Shown here in pieces: positions 47,901 to 58,329 of a DNA stretch of 64,000 nucleotides. Origin of the DNA: Lumbricus rubellus. Lineage: Eukaryota; Annelida; Clitellata; Crassiclitellata; Lumbricidae. The position numbers and the translations under genes were made by a program. Each line of letters begins with the position of its first letter. Within the stretch, counting starts at the first letter, position 1. The DNA lies in assembly GCA_945859605.1 (NCBI GenBank), contig OX243816.1, positions 40,289,325 through 40,353,324 of the forward strand, read 5' to 3'. The notes beneath the pieces are model-generated. The model was not told the DNA's origin. It saw only the letters and a program-made list of their open reading frames with translations, and searched no databases.

Positions 47901-50900
47901 GTTTATTTGTTTTAAACATAGGCCAAAGTTAAATTGATTTTAGGCATATGACCAATGCGCATATGAGCAATAGACCCTATGAGCAATGAGCCATATGAGC
48001 AATAAGCCTATGAGCAATCAGCCTATGAGCAATCAGCTTATGAGCAATGGTCCTAGAGCACAGACAGAGAAGGTCAGTGTAGTTGTAGGCCTAGTTGACC
48101 ATAAATACTATCATTATTACAAGCATTTTTAACGCGCAATGTCGTCCAGAAATGCGAAATCTACCATGTAGGAGACGCGGGTTTGTCAGTCGCCAGATTA
48201 ATATCACTACGAAATACGGTTGTTTGAAGGTCAATAAAACACGAAGGCCTGTTTAAAGCATTATACCATTGCAATATTCAATTCAATGTCATTAGTTGCT
48301 CACTTTTCCAGCAATTTTCGATTCCACCCTGATCGTTGCATTGTTTGACGATAATTTTAATAAAATATTTAGCATTTAATACTGCAATGATAGCGTAGAA
48401 AGCCTATAGACTGAATGTCTTACTGCGTTGATCTGCAATTTGCTTACAATTTCAGTAATAAGTTTTAAGCTTGTACTTGTTAAATTGTTGAGTCGACGAG
48501 CTAAAGACTTTAGAAAAAGTAAGAGGTTTCTGGTCCAAAAATGTTTGGAAACATTATGCTAAACGATCGCATTTTGCCGGCAACTCTGCAATAAACGATA
48601 GAGTTTACCATACAAATGACTCAGGCTGCACTCAGCACATCGTTTTAGCGATCCCTTCAAAAGAGTATAATTATACGGCACTTCAAAATACATTGCACGA
48701 ATCATGATGATCAACTCTACGTATGTGCGTGACTGCGCACGTCTTCTTTGAGTGTCGTTCTAAATTTTAGCATTTAGTCATATTACTGTAACGATCGTGG
48801 AAATTCCGATCGTTAATTATAGATTTGCGGCCTAAAGCGATTTGCGGCCTAGATTCGCGGCCTTGCTAAATTTGCGAGCGGTCCTCGGAGTTTAACCCCT
48901 TTTTGGAACTGACCGCCGGAGCAGTAATCCTTTTTAGCGGAGAATATTGCATCGCGACACTCTATTTTTAGATCGGCGGCAACGCAACCGTTTTGATTGG
49001 ACCTCCTCGGTCACGGGACTCTCACGAGTCACGTGACGTCGTCTCTGGTTGGCTGGAAACAGCTAGATCGGCAGACGGAGGAAAGGTTTCGAGGGTGCAA
49101 CATCTCCGTGCTCGTGCCGACGAAATTGTTGATAAAAATAAGAAGACTTGCGGCTGAAATTATACTGAAATAATTCGTTTAATAATTCAACGGACGAACG
49201 AGATATTGAAGATACTTCTGGTTAAGACCGTAGAGTCTGGAGGAAGTTTTACGCTAAATTGTCGACGAAATAGAACCGAAATTCTTCCGTGGTAAATTCT
49301 CTGGTAGACGATTCCTTGTGACCGCCATTGTCGTCATTGCCGATCGCTGCGATAACAATTACTGGAGGGGTAGAGAAGTATCACTGTGGTTTTTATCTGA
49401 TTCCTTAACCGAGAAAATTGAATAAGTATAATCTGTGAATAATACCTTGGCTGTGTGCAGTACTGATAAATAATTAGCAACGTATGGAACGTGTGCAATA
49501 ATTAAATAGATAACTGATTGAGTATAAATTGTTTAGATCATAAATAACAATTCCTTCAGAAGAGAAACGCGCCTGTAAAACTGATATAAGATTTAACCTC
49601 AATAAGCCTAAAGTGTTGTGCTTAAATATTCAGAGTAAAGTTGGCACATATATTAGAAACGTGTAATAATTAAGTTGTGTAGTTAAACCTTACGGAACAG
49701 ACTCTGAATATTGAACATTGTACAAGAACATTGCTTTTAATTTCAACTATTGTTAAACCGTGACAAGTTTGTCAACTGCAGTTAAGATACGTTTGCTTAA
49801 TTAAATAATCTAAACGAGTATTGAATAACTTTGACTTAAGATAACCCTGAAATGTCTGAGATATCTTATGAAGACGAGGTGGAGGAGGATAGGGAAGAGA
49901 ATGAGGAAGGAGAAATCCCGGAGGATAATAACCCCGAGGAGATGAGTAAAACAGGAGTCGTTGAACTTCTACAGTCCTTCACAGGGACACTAGCAGAATT
50001 TATGGAGCGCCATGATTCTCAAATAGAGCACCTGAATAACGAGATAAGTCAATTGCATGAACGCCCGGGTCAGTTTATCCCTTCTTCGAAGGAAGGTGAG
50101 GTAGTTTCGGAACGGCTAAGGGAAGTGGTAATACCACTAAAGGAAAGGGGGATCCAAAAACCTGTTGGAGCGGATTCGAACCCTGACGACCTTTATGCAA
50201 ATGAAGTCGTTGCTCTCAGACCGAGAGCCGCTGAGCTGTATGTCCCTTCCACTCGAGCTATCCTTGGTACCTGTGTAAGACAACCCCGGCCTGAAGTGGT
50301 GGAAGCTACCCTCCCTTACGGCCAATCAGGAATTGACTCTGCCCTGGCGCATACCGTAGAAACTGCTGACCCTGCTTATTTCGCATTATCTTCGGTTCCC
50401 CTCAATTCACGGACGCCGCTCCAACAGCGTGGCACCTCGTTTGGAAACACCTGGCAGTTTCCGAAAATGGGGGTCGCGACAAGTGGTACCATTAGTGGGA
50501 TGAAGCTAAGGGCTGGTATAACAAGTGATACCAGAGTAAGCGGGGTTGAATTGAGTTCGGATACCGAGGGTCCTGTTAAGATAAGCTCAGGTGTAGCAAG
50601 TGACATCAGAATTAGTACAGGTGCTGATGGAAAGAGAATTTTTCTTGGAGGAATAAATGAACTAAATGATCCAGAAAATTTCTATGGTGCTCGACCAAAA
50701 GTGATATTTAGCACTAGAGCTACAACCGATGATGCTAATGTAGACACTCAAAGGATAAATGATCATGATATGAAAACTGCATATGAAGGTTTTGATTTTG
50801 ACTATTACATAAGAAGTAAACAAATGCAATTAAGAAATCGATTAACTGAAAAATGTCTGTCTGATAGCGAGCATTCTGAAATAAAAGATATGCGGCCTCT

Positions 50901-53900
50901 GCATAATCTCGCACTCGATTCCCATGCGGTAGCTTTAGGGCAAAATGATGTTAAGGCATTTACTAACTCACGACTGTTAGTTTCAGATAATGGGGATCCA
51001 TCATCGCTGAGGGAAAATCATCTGGTGCTTCGAGGTGCACATCCCGGTCAGACAACGACAACCATCTCGTGGGCTACCACCTTTTCCCCGTCGTCGCTCA
51101 ACGTCATGGCTTCCGAAAAACCTTTCCTGCCCTCTGGCGTCGCTCCACGAATATCTACGCTCACCCTTCCTTCCGGTCAGCCGCTCATGTCGACACCGAA
51201 CCTGTCGTCGGAAACCCACGTGACACAAAGCTGCGAATATCAACGGTGGAAGGCAAGTCAACCTTCGTACATGCCTTACACGCCATATCAGCATCTGGTC
51301 GCTGATCCAACCGCTCATGGTGAACAGATTTCGACGCTGAATAAATCTGTGCAATCGTCAGCGACACAAACAGTTCCGATAAACTCTGTGGTGAAACCGA
51401 ACAGTGCTACTGCTGTGAAACTGAACAGTGCAAGCGAAATCAGATCCGACGAGCATCGTAAGAATTTCAATCAAGAAGAACTGCTCCGCCTCCTGCTGCA
51501 GACACTCAGAGAACCTCCACAGAATTCATCTACGACAATCGACAATACAGTCCAAGGAATTGCTAGTGAAAAGAAAGAACCTGCTGGGAAACTACAACCT
51601 GAATCTTCAAATTTTCCAGATAGAAGAATGAAATCGCAAATGAAGCTGGACCGCTACAATGGTAAGACGTCGGTGGAAGTATTCCTCAAGAAATTCGAGG
51701 TATGCTCGAAGAACAATAGATGGACTGAGGAAGAGAAGCTGGCCCAACTGACCTGTGCCTTGGTTGAACCTGTCGATCAACTGCTACACGAATTTGACTC
51801 TGAAGCTTTGGTGACCAGTGCTGATCTGGTCAGTAGGTTCAAACTGCGATACGGAAGCACCGATCAAGCTGCTCTGTATCAAACTAAATTGAACACTCGT
51901 CGTCAGAAGGTGGGCGAGGACCTTGGTTCACTGACTCAAGATATCCGGAAACTGATGATCCTCGCATTTCCGGGACCAACATCAACGCACAGCGAGACCA
52001 TCGCTATCAGAGCATTCCTGGATGCTCTACGAGATAAAGATCTGGCCCTGAAGGTACGAGAAAGAGAACCAGCCACCTTAGACAACGCCTACAAAATCGC
52101 CATGAGACTGGAAGGCTATCGCTGGTCGGATGAAGACGCTGCCGATCGTCGTGATCGTCGTCCTGGGCGCGTTTCGAATGTGAAGGAAACCGAACTTGAC
52201 CTTGACGAAAAGTTGAACCGACTTCAAGAACGGATGACCCGGAAGATGGAAGAAATGCTTCAGAAGTGGTCCCCGCAACCGAATACTACTTCTGCTGATG
52301 GACAATTTCGACAGTGGCAACCGCGACGACCGTTTCAACCAAAGGAGAACAATGGCTTCAGAAATCAACCGGGGGATCGCCGTCCAAATAACCGTTTCCA
52401 AGGAGAAGCCCGAGACAACAGACGTTGCTACGAGTGTAATCAACCCGGGCACCTTTCTCGAGTTTGCCCTAGCAGGACAGACAACACATGGCAGAGAGAA
52501 CAAGAACAAGAACCAGAATCGAACACGGTGAACAATGCGAGACATGTGAAGGGACGGAATGACGCTTACCTTTCAGTAACCATAAAAGGTAAACATTTGC
52601 TGGGGCTGCTGGACTCGGGGTGTGAAATGACTCTGTGCCCTGCTTCGTTGGTAGACCCTGCCGAAATCCAGCACTCTAAGCAATCCCTATTAGCAGCAAA
52701 CGGTTCAGCCATCCGTGTACTCGGCGAAACGAAACTGAAGTTGCAGATTGAAGGCCAACCATTCGAGATACCCTGTTTGGTGACTGAACAGGTTTCCGAA
52801 CTAATTCTGGGTCTCTCGTGGATGAAGGACGAAAACGTTTTATGGCATGTGGGTCATAACTGGGTTCTGGTGGGGGAGCACAAGTTCTCAGTTCATTGCA
52901 AACCTCGCTCCAGACTGTGCAGAAGAATCGTGGTAATTCGTGACCCTCTGGCTGCATCAGATGGTGAGAAGGAGAAAAGAAACTTCGAACGAATTCATCG
53001 CCTGGAAGGAATCCATCTTCAGGAAGATGTGGAGAAACAACCGGAATCTGCGACGCCAGAAACTTCCTCTACGGAATCTTCGCTCCGAGTCTCTGCTGCC
53101 AAGGTGGTAGCCCAGAATCAACAGGATTGGGATGTGCATCCTCCATTCGTCCTCTCCACTCATCGAGCTGGCGAGAGCGAAAGCACCGGAGTCACCCGGA
53201 ATCATCAGCCAATCCGTCTAGATTTAGGAGATATGCAAATTGCTGATGTTTTGTTGAATAAAGACGATTTTGTGGCTGTACCGATTAAACATGTGCAAAA
53301 TGATTGTGAATTTGCAAGAAGGTTTATACAGCGCTCAAGCCCCACTAGGAACCACGGGAATGGGCCCGGGTATAGGCAGTAATGTAAAGTAATGTGATAG
53401 GCTGTTAGTTAAGTTGTTTGTGTTTTTGTTTATTTTTTCTGTGTGTCTGAATTTGTTATGTAGCGCTCACATTAGTAGTTATTGTAAATGAAGTGTGATT
53501 GTGAAAATACTGATGTGAGTCGCATAATGGCGACGGGGTAATAGCTTAGAGGGTAGAGTCCCCTCTTCCTTAGTTGATGTATGATGAAACACTGGGTTCA
53601 GTATTATTTATGTTTATTGATATGTATATGATAATAATGGTTAGGGATAAGATTATCGATACTTGTGTCGTTTTATTGCATTGCGTTTTGTTGTTGTTGC
53701 CACAGTAAGAAAGGCAAATGTTGTGAATGTATTTTAAGGTTGAATTTGCATATGACTGTAATTTAGCATATTGAATTACGAGTAGCTTGAGCTTTGTAGC
53801 AGTTAGTGGACACAGTCCTTGTATGTTAACTAGGAGTTGTATGGGTTGAATGTCTGAAAGGATCTAGTATGTCTGTGTGATGTGTAAGCTCCGAGTAGTT

Positions 53901-56900
53901 TGTGTGTAAGACAGATTGTAGACTTGTGAGTAGTCTAATGTCTCCGCAGTCAGTTTAGATTATATGAGAGGTGAGACAGATGACCTAGTGTTTAGAGTTG
54001 TGAGCTGTAGACGGCCTAGTTCTTAGGTATGCTTTACTAAGCAGTAAATCCTTTTGTTTACTAGTTAGCGTTACTGTTCTGCTCTGTGGTACTCCGTCTT
54101 GTAAGGTAGACGTGGAGAGGTCATAGCATATAGGTCAGGGAGAAACCCGTTAGTTTCTTGGGTATGTTCTACTAAACAGTAAATCCCTTTGTTTAACTTG
54201 TCTCGGGTGGTCTGCTCTGTTATACTCCGTCTTGGAAGGGAGACGTGGAGAAATTATTGCATAGGTCGAGGATAATGCCGCCCTAGTGCGTATTGATAAT
54301 GCTTAGCTAAACAGAAAGCCTTTGTTTAGTAGTCTCAGCCTAAGTGTAATGTGTTCTGTCTGTGATGATGTGCTGACTGCCCATGTTTATGAATGCTCAG
54401 AAAGGAGGTTGTTGCAATCGTTGGTGGTTGTATGTGGTATCTGAAAGGGTGGTGTAAACGGAAGACAGCATTAGTTAAAAGTGTTGTTGATTTCTAGCCC
54501 TGAGTAATACTTGAGCAGTAGTGTGGTCTGACTGGTTAGGAACAGGATTTGGTGATGCTGTGTGCAAATGAATTGTCAGAGTGATGGGATAAGTGTTTGC
54601 TTTGACATTTAAGATGTCTTGTGCTGTAGCTCTTGATATGCTTTGATATGTTGTGCTGTTTAATTGATAATATTACTGAATATGGTGCCGGGACATGACC
54701 TTTTAGTGTTTTAGGAAGACATTTATTTATCCTTGTAAGTGGTCCCGAGCAAGTGATGGTATTGGATGAAAAATAATGATTATAGTAAAATGAGTGTTCG
54801 TTTAACCTGTCGTGCTGTGCTATCACCCTTGATCAGTTGCTGCTGCCATCTCGTACCGCTTAAGATGTAACTGATAGTAGAATCACTCGCTGCAATTTTG
54901 ATAGGAACTGTTGTGTGTTCATACGTTTCGTTTTAGAGTCATGCCTTTTGAGAACTTTAAGTTTTGCAATGACTTGCAAAGTTTTGTGAGATATACTTGA
55001 GATGTGGTGCATCTCTAGCCATATTGTAATCGCAGTTGATGTGATTTAGCGAACTCTCTTTAGTTGATTGCGTTGATGTTCGGTTATTGTTTACATTATG
55101 GTATCCTCTACGGTACCGTTGCATAATGTTTCTCGGTTATGATCAGCAGGAGCTGATAAATTTTCCTCTATGGTGGAAAATTTCGGACTAAGTGGGGGGA
55201 AGTGTAACGATCGTGGAAATTCCGATCGTTAATTATAGATTTGCGGCCTAAAGCGATTTGCGGCCTAGATTCGCGGCCTTGCTAAATTTGCGAGCGGTCC
55301 TCGGAGTTTAACCCCTTTTTGGAACTGACCGCCGGAGCAGTAATCCTTTTTAGCGGAGAATATTGCATCGCGACACTCTATTTTTAGATCGGCGGCAACG
55401 CAACCGTTTTGATTGGACCTCCTCGGTCACGGGACTCTCACGAGTCACGTGACGTCGTCTCTGGTTGGCTGGAAACAGCTAGATCGGCAGACGGAGGAAA
55501 GGTTTCGAGGGTGCAACATCTCCGTGCTCGTGCCGACGAAATTGTTGATAAAAATAAGAAGACTTGCGGCTGAAATTATACTGAAATAATTCGTTTAATA
55601 ATTCAACGGACGAACGAGATATTGAAGATACTTCTGGTTAAGACCGTAGAGTCTGGAGGAAGTTTTACGCTAAATTGTCGACGAAATAGAACCGAAATTC
55701 TTCCGTGGTAAATTCTCTGGTAGACGATTCCTTGTGACCGCCATTGTCGTCATTGCCGATCGCTGCGATAACAATTACTGGAGGGGTAGAGAAGTATCAC
55801 TGTGGTTTTTATCTGATTCCTTAACCGAGAAAATTGAATAAGTATAATCTGTGAATAATACCTTGGCTGTGTGCAGTACTGATAAATAATTAGCAACGTA
55901 TGGAACGTGTGCAATAATTAAATAGATAACTGATTGAGTATAAATTGTTTAGATCATAAATAACAATTCCTTCAGAAGAGAAACGCGCCTGTAAAACTGA
56001 TATAAGATTTAACCTCAATAAGCCTAAAGTGTTGTGCTTAAATATTCAGAGTAAAGTTGGCACATATATTAGAAACGTGTAATAATTAAGTTGTGTAGTT
56101 AAACCTTACGGAACAGACTCTGAATATTGAACATTGTACAAGAACATTGCTTTTAATTTCAACTATTGTTAAACCGTGACAAGTTTGTCAACTGCAGTTA
56201 AGATACGTTTGCTTAATTAAATAATCTAAACGAGTATTGAATAACTTTGACTTAAGATAACCCTGAAATGTCTGAGATATCTTATGAAGACGAGGTGGAG
56301 GAGGATAGGGAAGAGAATGAGGAAGGAGAAATCCCGGAGGATAATAACCCCGAGGAGATGAGTAAAACAGGAGTCGTTGAACTTCTACAGTCCTTCACAG
56401 GGACACTAGCAGAATTTATGGAGCGCCATGATTCTCAAATAGAGCACCCGAATAACGAGATAAGTCAATTGCATGAACGCCCGGGTCAGTTTATCCCTTC
56501 TTCGAAGGAAGGTGAGGTAGTTTCGGAACGGCTAAGGGAAGTGGTAATACCACTAAAGGAAAGGGGGATCCAAAAACCTGTTGGAGCGGATTCGAACCCT
56601 GACGACCTTTATGCAAATGAAGTCGTTGCTCTCAGACCGAGAGCCGCTGAGCTGTATGTCCCTTCCACTCGAGCTATCCTTGGTACCTGTGTAAGACAAC
56701 CCCGGCCTGAAGTGGTGGAAGCTACCCTCCCTTACGGCCAATCAGGAATTGACTCTGCCCTGGCGCATACCGTAGAAACTGCTGATCCTGCTTATTTCGC
56801 ATTATCTTCGGTTCCCCTCAATTCACGGACGCCGCTCCAACAGCGTGGCACCTCGTTTGGAAACACCTGGCAGTTTCCGAAAATGGGGGTCGCGACATTA

Positions 56901-58269
56901 CATTTGCCAACAATCAGATCAATGTGGGCTCTAAGCATAGTGTAGGTCCTACATGGCAGGGTGAACCATCCATATAATTGAACTGTTAGGTTACTATTGA
57001 AATTTTAAAATGTAGTAATGCATTCGGCATTGGTCGCTTCCGCTACACATTAATCCTATATCCTTCTTACACTATAGTCTTGTCGCAACCATTAATTTAG
57101 GCTACTAGAAACTTGATCAATGTTGATCTTTCGAAACTCACCCTGTTTCCGGCAGCTGCCCAGACCTTTCACCTGTAATATCAAAAACGAATGTTTCATA
57201 ATCCAACAAAAATCATTCAGGTAATCATCTAAGCCAACGCAGCAAATAAAATAAAACTAGAAAAACATTATAAAATACGAATATTTAAAGAGAATTAGAG
57301 TATGATCAGACTGCGGGCAATCAGATTTATCATTGCTTATCACAGTGTCAGTCTAACCGACATGCTATACTGGCTGAGCTTGAAAACACTCTCTCAGTTT
57401 TATCGGTATCATAAAGATAAACATGGGAAACGTAGCGAATTAGAGGACTGCTTACAACGGTCACCTTGTAATCCAGGGAACGAGAGTTCGAACCTCCTCT
57501 AAAAGATGATTACGATATATGGCTTTCATCAGCACCGACTCTGGGGATGTACGAGAAACACTAAGAGGCTGAATCGCCAGCAAGAATTAGACGAACATGG
57601 ACATTGTAGCCATTTTATTTTATATAGGCCTACTAGGCCAACATGTAGTTAATAGGTCCAATCAATTCCTTACGCGATCCTGCATACGTCGGAGCATAAG
57701 ATAATTTATCAAATCAGTTCAAATTTGTTGTTCCCATAATTATGACCGCATAACATAATAAATTTATGAATGTTAAATGCAGAAAAACCAATTTTTTAAA
57801 GAAAATAAAGTTTCTGAACCAATAAATTTATCAAACAAGTTGCAGTTACAGGAGATAGTATCGCAATGCGTAATTGGGAGCACACCAATAACGATAATGA
57901 CGATAATGATAACGATAATAAGGGAAATAATAATAATAGTAGTTATAAGTAATTTCACTTCCTCATGCAAACTGGAAAAACGCTATTTGTATTGAACAAC
58001 GTGACTCATTGCGCAACATCCGTAAGAGAAACTTCATGGGCATTGGGCAATGGGCATGCACTGCTGTTGTCAAGCAATTAATTTTAATGACCCAATATTT
58101 AATCGAAATTGCTTTAGAACAATGAGAATAGAGAGGTGTTTAGTTTCGATTTTGCGTTGGAACATTAGCACAAGGCGGATTAAGTTGTTGTGCAGGTGTC
58201 AAGGAGCGTTTCTTCATGAGAAAGACAGGTAGGCCTAATACTATTCCTTTATAACCGTTGGACTAATTC

Positions 58270-58329
<60 letters not shown>

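Larger units (their letters stand above)
48787..56897 (+). mobile_element. gag-protease LTR retrotransposon (Ty3/gypsy-like), young
   Basis: 8,111-bp element: 5' LTR 48787-50481, interior 50482-55202, 3' LTR 55203-56897, TTAC duplicated at 48783-48786 and 56898-56901. The two 1,695-bp LTRs differ at only two sites I found (50033/56449 and 50370/56786). One long ORF (49852-53382) codes for Gag with zinc knuckle plus an aspartic protease. No RT, RNase H or integrase is visible, so it must depend on other elements. 53383-55190 is non-coding. It lies in sense opposite to the host gene and inside its intron. Confidence 0.92.

Noticed and set aside
51001..51354. minus-strand and frame-shifted ORFs inside 49852-53382
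   Set aside because: Shadows of the gag-protease frame.
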